From the NCBI RefSeq assembly GCF_006152065.1, contig NZ_VDFW01000020.1, positions 1-64,000 on the forward strand: a stretch of 64,000 bases of DNA, written 5' to 3'. The stretch's first letter is position 1. Each line of letters begins with the position of its first letter. Below the pieces are notes generated by a model, which was not told where the DNA came from, searched no databases, and saw nothing but the letters and a program-made list of their open reading frames with translations. Origin of the DNA: Amycolatopsis alkalitolerans (GTDB lineage Bacteria > Actinomycetota > Actinomycetes > Mycobacteriales > Pseudonocardiaceae). A program made the translations under genes and the position numbers. Below, one piece after another: positions 16,390 through 25,831 of this stretch.

Positions 16390-16906
16390 CCCGGCGCGGA
16401 TCGAGCACGTATCCGAGCATCCGGTGCGCACCCAGTTCGGGCCCGCCCGGCGGATTGGTCCCGTCGTGCACCCAGCCTCGTGCGGCGTAGAACGCGAGCG
16501 CCCGCGCATTGAAGTCCCACGCCCACAACCGCGCGAGCGCCACCCCCGCGCCGCGCCACACCGAGATCGCCTCGTCGTGCAGCGCGGTGCCGATCCCGTG
16601 GCGGAAGCAGTCCGGATGTACGTGGATCTGGTACAGCTCCGAGGTGACCGCCGGATCGGGCTCGGGGTAGTAACACGGCCCGATCATCAGGAATCCCACG
16701 ACCTCCTCGCCGAGCTTCGCCACCCGGACGACGCGGTCCGGTCTGCGGATGATGCTCGCGTACAGTTCGGGATCGCGCGCGTTCGACCGGGCCAGCTTCT
16801 CCTCCGGCTGGAAGCCGCGGTAGTAGCTGCTGCGGGCGGCGACGTGCACGGCGAGGATGGCGGCGGCGTCGTCGCCGCGTGCCGGTTCGACTCGAACCTC
16901 TCCCAT
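16325..16906 (-). CDS. GNAT family N-acetyltransferase
   Basis: A 193-residue acetyltransferase. The acetyl-CoA-binding segment is IHVHPDCFRHGIGTALHDEA (motif A, with Q/RxxGxG relaxed to RHGIGT) and the C-terminal strand pair follows with ALAFYAARGWVHDG. The substrate is unknown. The ATG at 16906 gives a protein starting MGEVRVEPARG, where homology begins; longer starts up to 16987 are open but unconvincing. The 3' end overlaps the HxlR gene by 65 bp, a rather long convergent overlap. Confidence 0.8.
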   Translation of the reverse strand: MGEVRVEPARGDDAAAILAVHVAARSSYYRGFQPEEKLARSNARDPELYASIIRRPDRVVRVAKLGEEVVGFLMIGPCYYPEPDPAVTSELYQIHVHPDCFRHGIGTALHDEAISVWRGAGVALARLWAWDFNARALAFYAARGWVHDGTNPPGGPELGAHRMLGYVLDPRRVTAAPAGGSSPRTVRTPPGRR

Positions 16907-16980
16907 ACTGGCAGGACGCTCGTCGCCGGCGGAGGTTGTGTCAAGTGGGCCTGACCCGGGCGGTGGTCTAGAGTCTGGGC

Positions 16981-18462
16981 GTGACAACGTCGCAGATCTC
17001 GACCTTGGCCGGCCGGGGGTTGTCGCACGCGATCAAGCTCAAGCGCTGGGTCGGTCCGGGAAAACCCGTTACCGCCAAAGGTGTCCTGAAACCCTCGCAA
17101 CTGCCGGCCGCCGCGGCGGCGCTCGGTGTCCAGGTACCGGCGAAGGTGCGCACGGCCGCCGACGTACCGCCCATCCACTGGCCGTGGGTCGCCGCGGAAG
17201 CCGCCGGGCTGATCGAGGTCGGCGCCGCGAAGGCGGTCGCGTGCGAAGTGGACGGTGACCCGGCGCAGCTGTGGCTGACCGGGCTCGACGCGGTACTCGC
17301 CGCCGAATCGCATGACCGGGATCGCCGCGGAGCGTGCACCCTGTGCCGCGCGGTGCTCACCGCGGCCGCCGACGAGGCCCCGCTGGAGTCCGTGGGCGAC
17401 ATCGTCGAGGAATACGAGGACGCCGGCACGGCGTATAAGTCCTTTCGCCAGACCGGGCAGCTGCCGGTCGAGGAGGCCGTTGCGCTGCTGACGAGTTTCG
17501 GTGCGCTGGACGGCAAGAAGCGCCTGACCCCGCTCGGACGTTGGGCGCACGAGAGGTTCGAGGCCCGCGCGCCCGAGTCGGTGACGCCGGATCTGCCCGC
17601 CCCCGAGTTGCTCGCCCGGCTCGCGCCGCTGCCCGAGGACGAGGCCTGGCGCCTCGCGCTGCGCTGGTTCGGCGACCGCCGTCCCGTCTACGGCGCGGCG
17701 CAGTTGCTGTACGCCGCGGAGTACGCGGCCCCGGTCGAGCGGGTCGCCGCGGTGGACGTGGTCGCCGGGTTCGGCGAGGAAGCGCTTCCGGCATGGCGGA
17801 ACTGCCTGCGGCACAAGAACTTGCGCCCGCACGCGATGGCCGCGCTGAAGAGCTGGGGCGAGGGCCGCGGGGTCGACGGCGCGCAACGCCGCTGGCTGAT
17901 CACCGAGTACGCGCTGGCCGCGCGTGCGCGGCGGGGCCTCGAGGACGCGTTCCACTATGTACGCGACAGCGGTGGCCTGGCCGTGCTCGAAGACAGCGAC
18001 CACTCCGGTGCGCGGGAGCTGCATCGGGCGCTGACCGCCGCGAACTTCCGCGTCCGCGTGCAGCAGCTGAAGATCTCGCGCACCACCGGCGAATGGTGGC
18101 GTGTGCTGGTCCCGGCGGGTACCACGCTCGGCGCGCTGCACGAGATCGTCCGGATCCTCGCCGGGCATCGCGGGGACGAGCTGCACGAGTTCGAGGTGGA
18201 CGGTGCCCGCTATTCGGATCCGTTCCACGGCTTGGCGGAGCACCGGGACGAGCACGAGATCCGGCTGTCCAAAGTGTTCCCGCGGCCGGGCAACGGGCTG
18301 AGCTACGCCTACGACCTGGCGCAGCCGTGGGAGTACCGGATCACCTGCGAAAAGCTTCTCGAACCCGATCCCGGGGTGCGTTACCCGGCCTGCGTCTCGG
18401 TCACGGATCCGGAACTGGACAGGCGACTCGCCCGGCTCAGGATGCCGCAGCCGTGGGCCTGA
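16981..18462 (+). CDS. pRiA4b ORF-3-like domain protein
   Basis: A 493-residue protein. The C-terminal region (about residues 355-470) reads VQQLKISRTTGEWWRVLVPAGTT... and ends in ...WEYRITCEKLL, matching the plasmid pRiA4b ORF-3-like (PRiA4_ORF3) fold associated with transposon or plasmid genes. The N-terminal 350 residues are mainly alpha-helical, with blocks such as LTPLGRWAHERFEAR, and no family is recognised. GTG at 16981 has a TAGAGT hexamer 6 nt upstream and no ribosome-binding sequence, suggesting a leaderless message. Base composition matches the chromosome, so it is not obviously recent. Confidence 0.75.
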   Translation: MTTSQISTLAGRGLSHAIKLKRWVGPGKPVTAKGVLKPSQLPAAAAALGVQVPAKVRTAADVPPIHWPWVAAEAAGLIEVGAAKAVACEVDGDPAQLWLTGLDAVLAAESHDRDRRGACTLCRAVLTAAADEAPLESVGDIVEEYEDAGTAYKSFRQTGQLPVEEAVALLTSFGALDGKKRLTPLGRWAHERFEARAPESVTPDLPAPELLARLAPLPEDEAWRLALRWFGDRRPVYGAAQLLYAAEYAAPVERVAAVDVVAGFGEEALPAWRNCLRHKNLRPHAMAALKSWGEGRGVDGAQRRWLITEYALAARARRGLEDAFHYVRDSGGLAVLEDSDHSGARELHRALTAANFRVRVQQLKISRTTGEWWRVLVPAGTTLGALHEIVRILAGHRGDELHEFEVDGARYSDPFHGLAEHRDEHEIRLSKVFPRPGNGLSYAYDLAQPWEYRITCEKLLEPDPGVRYPACVSVTDPELDRRLARLRMPQPWA

Positions 18463-18898
18463 CGCGGTAGTCGTTCACCGAGTTCGTCAGCGCGCGCAAG
18501 GTTTCCCGAAGCTCGTCAAGGCCGGCGGAGTCCAGGCCCATCGCCTCGCCCATCGTGACCGGCAGCGAGATGGTTTTCTCCTTCAGTGATTCGCCTTTCT
18601 CCGTCAGCGTGACGCACACCGAGCGCTCGTCGTCGCTGCGCCGCTCGCGGCGGACGTACTCCAGCTTCTCCAGGCGCTTCAGCAGCGGGGACAGCGTGCC
18701 GGAGTCGAGGCTCAGCGCGGCACCGAGATCCTTCACCTGACTGCTGCCGTGCTCCCACAGCACCATCATCACGAGGTACTGCGGATAGGTCAGGTTGAGC
18801 TCGTCGAGCAGCGGGCGGTACAGGCTCGTCACCGCCCGCGATGCGGCATAGAGCGCGAAGCACACCTGGTCGTCGAGTCGGGGAGCCTCCGCTGGCAT
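18437..18898 (-). CDS. ohrR: Organic hydroperoxide sensor OhrR (MarR family)
   Basis: A 153-residue repressor. The redox-sensing cysteine C13 sits in DDQVCFALYAASRA, followed by YRPLLDELNLTYPQYLVMM and LDSGTLSPLLKRLE, all matching OhrR, where oxidation of this cysteine releases DNA. ATG at 18898 is chosen because a nearly perfect AGGAGGTGATC ribosome-binding site lies 4-7 nt before it; a GTG at 18907 falls within that site. It is divergent from an esterase gene across a long palindrome (18975-19002) and overlaps the preceding convergent gene by 26 bp. No ohr peroxidase gene is adjacent, which is unusual. Confidence 0.88.
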   Translation of the reverse strand: MPAEAPRLDDQVCFALYAASRAVTSLYRPLLDELNLTYPQYLVMMVLWEHGSSQVKDLGAALSLDSGTLSPLLKRLEKLEYVRRERRSDDERSVCVTLTEKGESLKEKTISLPVTMGEAMGLDSAGLDELRETLRALTNSVNDYRVRPTAAAS

Positions 18899-18974
18899 CT
18901 CGATCACCTCCTGGCCACATGGTGCGCCAGTTGTTCCCGGGAACGCAATTCAGGTGCTCTACATCTCATTGGAA

Positions 18975-19002
18975 CCAATTAAGTTGTGAACAACTTAATT
19001 GG
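18975..19002. promoter_or_regulatory. OhrR/MarR operator, 12-4-12 palindrome
   Basis: CCAATTAAGTTG is repeated in exact inverted form (CAACTTAATTGG) after the 4-nt spacer TGAA. Its A/T content is striking in this GC-rich chromosome. It lies between ohrR (start 18898) and the broken esterase gene (start 19059). A 12-bp perfect half site is longer than most MarR-family operators, so binding by two dimers is possible. Confidence 0.8.
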
Positions 19003-19058
19003 ACGCTACTTTCGTCGTATCCGGTTCGACCAGCACCGGGAACCTCAAGGAGAAGGAC

Positions 19059-20006
19059 ATGACCGCCAACCCCCGGAACCTCGCCCTTGAACCCGCGGCC
19101 CAGGCGTTCGCCGAGGCCACCGACAACCCGCCCTACCTCTACGATCTCGGCCCGGTCGACGGCCGCAAGACGGTCGACGAGGTGCAGTCGGGCGAGATCG
19201 TCAAGCCCGAGGCCGACATCGAGGACACCGTCGTCGCCGGCGTGCCCGTCCGCATCCTGCGCCCGAAGGGCGTGACGGGCACGCTGCCCGTCATCGTCTA
19301 CATCCACGGCGCGGGCTGGGTGTTCGGCAACGAGCACACGCACGATCGCCTGATCCGCGAACTGGCGGTGGGCGTGCGCGCGGCCGTCGTGTTCCCCAAG
19401 TAAAGCCTCTCGCCCGAAGTCCGCTACCCGGTCGCGATCGAGCAGAACTACGCCGTCGCCAAGTGGGTCGCCGAGCACGGCGCGGAGAAGGACCTCGACC
19501 CGAGCCGGATCGCCGTCGCGGGGGACTCGGTCGGCGGGAACATGACCGCCGCGCTCACCCTGATGGCGAAGGAGCGAGGCGATGTCGCGCTGAAGCAACA
19601 GGTGCTGTTCTACCCGGTCACCGACGCGAATTTCGACACCGGCTCGTACGAGCAGTTCGCCGACGGCTACTTCCTCACCCGCACCGGGATGAAGTGGTTC
19701 TGGGACCAGTACACGACCGACGAGTCCCAGCGCGCGGAGATCACCGCGTCCCCGCTGCGCGCGAGCCTCAACCAACTCGCCGGCCTGCCGCCGGCGCTCG
19801 TCGTCACCGGCGAGGCCGACGTGCTGCGCGACGAGGGCGAGGCCTACGGCGCCAAGCTTCGCCAGGCCGGGGTGCCCGTCACCGCCGTCCGGTACGCCGC
19901 GATCATCCACGACTTCGTGATGCTGAACGCGCTGCGCGAGACCCATGCCGCGGAAGCCGCGATCACGCAGGCGATCACCGTGCTCAAGGGCGCGCTCACC
20001 GCGTAA
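19059..20006 (+). pseudogene. Alpha/beta hydrolase-fold 3 esterase, interrupted by an in-frame TAA
   Basis: The gene encodes a hormone-sensitive-lipase-type esterase of about 315 residues. The oxyanion motif is HGAGW (normally HGGGW), the nucleophile elbow is GDSVGGN, and the acid and histidine appear in TGEADVLRDE and IHDFVML. A TAA at 19401-19403 falls in frame where family members read FPNYSLSPE; here it is FPK-stop-SLSPE. One base change from TAC or TAT explains it, and the rest of the frame is intact with normal codon use. It is therefore a recent nonsense allele or a sequencing error. AAGGAGAAGG precedes the ATG. OhrR probably controls it. Confidence 0.85.
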
Positions 20007-20958
20007 GACGTCCCAGTACGAACTCCCCGAGGCCGTCCACGTCGGTGTCCATCGCGACCTGGACGGTGCTCGGCGCGCCGGCCCCTTCACCTTCGCCGCG
20101 CAGCCCTGGCAACCGGCTGTCGACGAGGGTGCTGCCGCGTCCGGGCCCGAAAGACGTCTCCACCTCGATCGGGTAGGTCTCGGTGCGCAGGATGCCGGGG
20201 CGGATCGCCTCGGCCACGGCCACCGCGTCGTGCAGCACGATCCCGTCCCAGCCGAGCGAGCGGCGGTAGGACGCGAGATAGTCCGGGGTCAGCGCGTTCA
20301 GCGCGGCGCCGATCGGCCCGCCCGCGGCGAGTTTGGCCAGCCACTCGGCGTCCACGGCACATTTGTAGGTCAGGTCGAGCGGCACCATCACGCACGGCAC
20401 GTTCTCCTCGACCAGCACGCGGCGGGCGGCTTCCGGGTCGCTCCAGATGTTGAACTCGGCGGTCGCCGTCGTGTTGCCGCGGTTGACCCCGCCGCCCATC
20501 AGCACGATCCGGTCGATCTTGGCCTTGACGTGCGGATGCGCGGCGAGCAGCAGGGCGATGTTCGTCAGCGGCCCGATCGGGGCGATCGTCACTGGTTCGC
20601 CGGCCTCTTCGAGCAAGCCGACCAGCAGCTTGATCGCGCCGCCGGGTTCGATGTCGCGCTCGGGTTCGGGCAGCGCGGCCGACCGGCCGGAGAGGCCGTC
20701 CTCGCCGTGGATGTGCCCGGCGCGGGCGGCCTGCGGGTGGATCAGCGGGCGGGCGGCGCCCGCGGCGACCGGGACGTCCGCGCGGCCGCACAACTGCAGG
20801 ACACGCAGGGCGTTGCGGGTGGTGTGCTCGAGCGGGACGTTGCCGAACACCGTGGTGACACCGAGCAGGTCCACGTCCTCGCTCAGCGCGGCGAGCGAGA
20901 TCGCGAACGCGTCGTCGACGCCCGGGTCCGTATCGATGATCAGCTGAGAGGCGGCCAT
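19996..20958 (-). CDS. Inosine-uridine preferring nucleoside hydrolase
   Basis: A 320-residue ribohydrolase that cleaves the N-glycosidic bond of nucleosides. The calcium-binding signature DTDPGVDDA starts at residue 9, the second part appears as AEFNIWSDPEAA, and the catalytic-region histidine lies in LHDAVAVAEA. Length and order are standard for the IunH/RihA family. The ATG at 20958 is 11 bp from the divergent acyltransferase start, so the two promoters overlap. The 3' end overlaps the convergent esterase pseudogene by 11 bp. Base preference cannot be told from the sequence. Confidence 0.92.
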   Translation of the reverse strand: MAASQLIIDTDPGVDDAFAISLAALSEDVDLLGVTTVFGNVPLEHTTRNALRVLQLCGRADVPVAAGAARPLIHPQAARAGHIHGEDGLSGRSAALPEPERDIEPGGAIKLLVGLLEEAGEPVTIAPIGPLTNIALLLAAHPHVKAKIDRIVLMGGGVNRGNTTATAEFNIWSDPEAARRVLVEENVPCVMVPLDLTYKCAVDAEWLAKLAAGGPIGAALNALTPDYLASYRRSLGWDGIVLHDAVAVAEAIRPGILRTETYPIEVETSFGPGRGSTLVDSRLPGLRGEGEGAGAPSTVQVAMDTDVDGLGEFVLGRLTR

Positions 20959-20969
20959 ACTGTCAACCT

Positions 20970-21725
20970 ATGACATCCATGTGGGGATCGCCCGTGCTTT
21001 CCCGGGTCGGGGCCTGGCGGCGGGCCCGGCGGGACCCGCGGCAGGCGCGGTTCCTGACCGCCGACTCGCTGCGCTGGGTGCTGCGCAACCGCGCCTACAC
21101 GCCCTGGTATCTCGTGCGGTACTGGCGGTTGCTGAAGTTCCGGCTCGCCAACCCGCACATCATCCTGCGCGGCATGGTGTTCCTCGGCAAGGACGTGGAG
21201 ATCCACTGCCGCCCCGGCTACGGGCGGCTGGAGATCGGCCGCTGGGTGCATATCGGTGACGGCAACGCGATCCGCTGTCACGAGGGTTCGCTCCGGATCG
21301 GTGACAAGACCGTGTTCGGGCGGCAGAACGTGCTCAACGGCTACCTCGACATCGAGATCGGTTCGGCCACGCTCGTCGCGGACTGGGTGTACATCTGCGA
21401 CTTCGACCATGTGACGAACGACATCACCCTGCCGATCAAGGACCAGGGCATCATCAAATCGCCGGTACGGATCGGGCCGGACACCTGGATCGGCACGAAG
21501 GTGTCGGTGCTGCGCGGCACGCGGGTCGGCCGTGGCTGCGTCCTCGGGGCGCATGCCGTGGTGCGCGGTGACATCCCGGACTACGCGATCGCCGTCGGCT
21601 CACCGGCACGCGTGGTGCGCGACCGGCGTGCGGACTACGAGGCCGACGCCGAGCGCCGCGAGGCGATCAAGGACATGGCCCGCAAGGCCGACAAGGCGCT
21701 GCAGGAGTCGCTGGGGGAGTCATGA
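20970..21725 (+). CDS. Hexapeptide-repeat acyltransferase
   Basis: A 251-residue protein with a left-handed beta-helix. After an amphipathic N-terminus that may touch the membrane (about 1-60, including YTPWYLVRYWRLLKFRL), hexad repeats such as IGRWVHIGDGNAI, IGSATLVADWVYI, IGPDTWIGTKVSV and VGRGCVLGAHAVV run to about residue 205, followed by a charged helical tail. Likely CoA-dependent O- or N-acylation of a sugar or wall component. A CATACT hexamer 8 nt before the ATG suggests a leaderless message. Its stop overlaps the next gene by 4 bp. Confidence 0.85.
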   Translation: MTSMWGSPVLSRVGAWRRARRDPRQARFLTADSLRWVLRNRAYTPWYLVRYWRLLKFRLANPHIILRGMVFLGKDVEIHCRPGYGRLEIGRWVHIGDGNAIRCHEGSLRIGDKTVFGRQNVLNGYLDIEIGSATLVADWVYICDFDHVTNDITLPIKDQGIIKSPVRIGPDTWIGTKVSVLRGTRVGRGCVLGAHAVVRGDIPDYAIAVGSPARVVRDRRADYEADAERREAIKDMARKADKALQESLGES

Positions 21726-22672
21726 CGGAGCCGGTCGCCCGGATCTACCGGCGTTTTGCCGAACGGGAAGCGGGTGGCCGGTCTCCGATCTATCGGGACA
21801 TCTCGCGGCGAGTCGCCGCGGACCCGGAGGTGCTCGCGTTCGTCGCCGCGTTGCCGAGGCCGAAGTGGCAGCCGAACCTGTTCTACGGCGCGGTGCAGTA
21901 CCTGTGCGGGCCGATCCGGGGCTGGCCGTCGTTCCGCGTTTCTTTCGCGGAGCGCGCCGGCGAGATCCGCGAGGTGATGCTCGCGCGCACGACGCAGACG
22001 AACGAGCCCGCCCGCTGTGCGACGCTGTTGCCCGCGCTCGCCGGGTTGCCGCAGCCGCTGGCGTTGCTCGAGGTCGGTGCGTCGGCGGGGCTGTGCCTGC
22101 AGCCGGACCGGTACGGCTACGACTACGGCCGCGTGCGGATTCCCGGTGAGTTGATGCTGCCGTGCAAGGCGAACGACGCGACGCCGTTGCCCACGCGGGT
22201 GCCGGAGGTCGCGTGGCGGGCCGGGCTCGATCTGAATCCGCTCGACGTGCGCGATCCCGATGACTGCGCGTGGCTCGAGGCGCTGATCTGGCCGGGGGAG
22301 GAGGAGCGGATCCCGCGGCTGCGCGCCGCGCTCGAGATCGCGCGCCGTGACCCGCCGCCGGTGCACCAGGGCGACCTGCGCGCCGATTTCCTCGCGCTGG
22401 CAGCGCAAGCGCCGCGCGACGCGACGCTCGTCGTGTTTCATACGGCGGTGCTGGCCTACGTGCGCGACCCGGCCGACCGAGCGGCTTTCGCCGACGCGGT
22501 CGCCGAATCGGGCGCGGTCTGGCTGTCGAACGAGGCCCCGGGCGCGACCCCGCCCCCGGGCATCGGTCCCGAGCACGACGCCGTCCTGTCGCGCGACGGC
22601 GCCGTCCTCACCCGCGACCGCGACCCCATCGCCTACACCGACCCCCACGGCACCTGGCTCGACTGGCTCTAA
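21722..22672 (+). CDS. DUF2332 family protein
   Basis: A 316-residue protein recognised as DUF2332 from FAEREAGGRSPIYRDISRRV near the N-terminus, the TQTNEPARCATLLPAL block and the LLEVGASAGLCL segment (about 110-121), which resembles a methyltransferase motif I. Its function is unknown; a Rossmann-like, SAM-binding fold is possible. It is coupled to the acyltransferase gene by ATGA, so the two may modify the same molecule. The 3' flank is the largest 21-bp repeat array of the window. Confidence 0.85.
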   Translation: MTEPVARIYRRFAEREAGGRSPIYRDISRRVAADPEVLAFVAALPRPKWQPNLFYGAVQYLCGPIRGWPSFRVSFAERAGEIREVMLARTTQTNEPARCATLLPALAGLPQPLALLEVGASAGLCLQPDRYGYDYGRVRIPGELMLPCKANDATPLPTRVPEVAWRAGLDLNPLDVRDPDDCAWLEALIWPGEEERIPRLRAALEIARRDPPPVHQGDLRADFLALAAQAPRDATLVVFHTAVLAYVRDPADRAAFADAVAESGAVWLSNEAPGATPPPGIGPEHDAVLSRDGAVLTRDRDPIAYTDPHGTWLDWL

Positions 22673-22675
22673 CGT

Positions 22676-22833
22676 CCGCGAGTTGGCTCGCCGGGTCGCT
22701 GGGTTGGTTCGCCGGGTCGCTGGGTTGGTTCGCCGGGTCGCCGGGCTGGCTCGTTGTCGGCCAACTCGGCGACGCCGTCGGCCAACTCGCCGACGCCGGG
22801 GGCCAACTCGCGGACGTGGGGGCCAACTCGCGG
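22676..22833. repeat. 21-bp-period intergenic repeat, locus 2 (inverted arrays)
   Basis: Three tandem 21-bp units beginning TTGGCTCGCC or TTGGTTCGCC (22683-22745) are followed by four units of 20-21 bp beginning GGCCAACTCG (22759-22833). The outer edges CCGCGAGTTGGC (22676) and GCCAACTCGCGG (22822) are exact 12-bp inverted repeats. The array fills the gap between two convergent genes and could form a large hairpin. The region holds no plausible gene. Confidence 0.85.
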
Positions 22834-22837
22834 GTGG

Positions 22838-24277
22838 TCAGGCCTTGGGGACGGCGGGGTAGGGGACGAAGGTGCTGGTGTTCTCGTCGACGGTGAGCTG
22901 CTTGCCGATGGTGGGGAAGGCGCGCTGCGGGCACGCCTGCCGGTCGCACACCTTGCAGCCCATACCGATCGGCGTCGCGGCCGCGCGGTCGTCCAGGTCG
23001 AGGCCCGTGGAATAGACCAGCCGCCGCGCGTGCCGTAGCTCGCAGCCCAGGCCGACGCTGAACATCTTGCCGGGGCTGCCGTACCCGCCGATGTTGCGCG
23101 CGACCGTCCGCGCGATCCAGAAGTAGCTCTTCCCGTCGGGCAGGGTCGCGATCTGCGTGATGATCTTGCCGGGGGCGGTGAAGGCCTCGTAGATGTTCCA
23201 CAGTGGACACGCTCCGCCGACCCGCGAGAAGTGGAACCCGGCCGCCGACTGGCGTTTCGACATGTTCCCCGCCCGGTCCACCCGCACGAACGAGAACGGC
23301 ACCCCGCGCATCTTCGGCCGCTGCAGGGTGGAAAGCCGGTGGCACACCGTCTCGAAGCCGATGCCGAAGTGATCGCAGAGCCGCTCGATGTCGTACCGGA
23401 ACCGCTCCGCCGTGGACAGGAACGGCCCGTAGGGCAGGATCAGCGCGCCGGCGAAGTAGTTCGCCAGCCCGACCCGTGCGAGCGAGCGCGCCGCCGGACC
23501 GGAGAACGCCCACGAGTCCGCCAGTTCCGTGATCAGCTCGTCGTATTCGAGCAGCGCGATCTGCGAGGCCATCCGGAACGCCCGCTGCCCGACTCGCAGG
23601 CTCGGCGCGAGCCGCAGCACGCGCGCGCCCGGCTCGTAGCGATGCTGCTGGCCCGCCGCTTCGTCGATGCCCTCGGTGGTGACCTGCACGCCGTAGTGAT
23701 CGGTGAGCCGGGCCTGCAGCGTCGCGTGCACGTGGCCGGGCCGCAGGTCCATCGCGGCGGCCATCTTTTCGGCCCGTTCGTCGAGTTCGCCCACGTAGTT
23801 TTCGCGCTCGTAGAAGAAGTCGCGGACCTCCTCATGCGGCAGCGGCGCCGCCGCGCTGCCGTGCACCCCCATCCCGTTCTCGGTCACCAGCGCCGCGGTC
23901 GTCTCCACCGCGTTGCGGTAGCTGCGGTGCAGTTTCACCAGCGCCTGCGCGATGGTCGGCAGGTTGGTCGCCAGGTCGTTGAGTTCGCCGGTGGTCGCTT
24001 CGATGCCGACCGCTTCGTCGAGCATCGCCTCGCGCACGTCCGCGACCAGGCGCGCCGTGTCGGTGTTGGCGAAGAACTCGGTGTCCACACCGAAGGCTTC
24101 GGTGATGCGAAGGAGCACCGGAACGGTCAGCGGGCGCGAGTTGTGCTCGATCTGGTTGAGGTAGCTGGGGCTGATTTCCAGTAGCCGGGCGGCGTCGGCT
24201 TGGCTCATCGAGCGGCTCTCCCGCAGATGACGCAGTTTCGCGCCGGCGAAAGTCTTGTCCATTCGCGCCCTTTCCAT
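22838..24277 (-). CDS. ramB: RamB-type short-chain fatty acyl regulator
   Basis: A 479-residue regulator. An XRE helix-turn-helix occupies about residues 10-70 ([35 protein letters not shown]). The middle contains an IrrE/DUF955-like region ([15 protein letters not shown]), and the C-terminal ScfR domain has a conserved cysteine group, [12 protein letters not shown] (about 444-455). This is the architecture of RamB, which controls acetate and glyoxylate genes in corynebacteria and mycobacteria. It is divergent from isocitrate lyase, whose promoter carries a RamB-like sequence. ATG at 24277 or 24262 are both preceded by acceptable ribosome-binding sequences. Confidence 0.88.
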   Translation of the reverse strand: MERARMDKTFAGAKLRHLRESRSMSQADAARLLEISPSYLNQIEHNSRPLTVPVLLRITEAFGVDTEFFANTDTARLVADVREAMLDEAVGIEATTGELNDLATNLPTIAQALVKLHRSYRNAVETTAALVTENGMGVHGSAAAPLPHEEVRDFFYERENYVGELDERAEKMAAAMDLRPGHVHATLQARLTDHYGVQVTTEGIDEAAGQQHRYEPGARVLRLAPSLRVGQRAFRMASQIALLEYDELITELADSWAFSGPAARSLARVGLANYFAGALILPYGPFLSTAERFRYDIERLCDHFGIGFETVCHRLSTLQRPKMRGVPFSFVRVDRAGNMSKRQSAAGFHFSRVGGACPLWNIYEAFTAPGKIITQIATLPDGKSYFWIARTVARNIGGYGSPGKMFSVGLGCELRHARRLVYSTGLDLDDRAAATPIGMGCKVCDRQACPQRAFPTIGKQLTVDENTSTFVPYPAVPKA

Positions 24278-24460
24278 CGGAGATCTTCCGGGCCGGACCG
24301 ATCAAGAAACCGGTTCAGTCACGACGATTTCCACGACCTGCGAACCTCGCGTTCGCAACCTTCACAACATGCTACGAAAGATTCGCATAAATTGGCAAAT
24401 TGGAGGCGTGGCGCTGTTTCCGCAGGACATGTCATGGTCAGGACAGGACGCGTTTCGTCG

Positions 24461-24473
24461 CAAACTTTGCAAA
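24461..24473 (+). promoter_or_regulatory. RamB-like binding site upstream of aceA
   Basis: CAAACTTTGCAAA, 15 bp before the aceA ATG, closely matches the RamB consensus I recall from Corynebacterium (AAAACTTTGCAAA type). A second A/T-rich element, AAATTGGCAAATTGG, lies at about 24393-24407. Both fall in the 210-bp gap between ramB and aceA. The close spacing to the start codon would suit repression. Confidence 0.6.
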
Positions 24474-24487
24474 GGTGGAGACATCTC

Positions 24488-25768
<1,281 letters not shown>

Positions 25769-25779
25769 CACACCGGTTC

Positions 25780-25807
25780 GCGGGGGCCGGTGCCTACCGG
25801 CCCCCGC
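25780..25807 (+). terminator. 12-bp-stem hairpin between aceA and aceB
   Basis: GCGGGGGCCGGT and its exact complement ACCGGCCCCCGC are separated by the loop GCCT and followed by ATTTCG. It is a very stable stem directly after the aceA stop and 24 bp before the aceB ATG. It may terminate part of the transcripts or protect the aceA 3' end, lowering aceB expression relative to aceA. Confidence 0.65.
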
Positions 25808-25831
25808 ATTTCGTGCCCGAGAGAGGTCGTC

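Noticed and set aside
22676..22833. Possible CRISPR array
   Set aside because: Units are contiguous 21-mers without unique spacers, no cas gene is present, and arrays change orientation midway.
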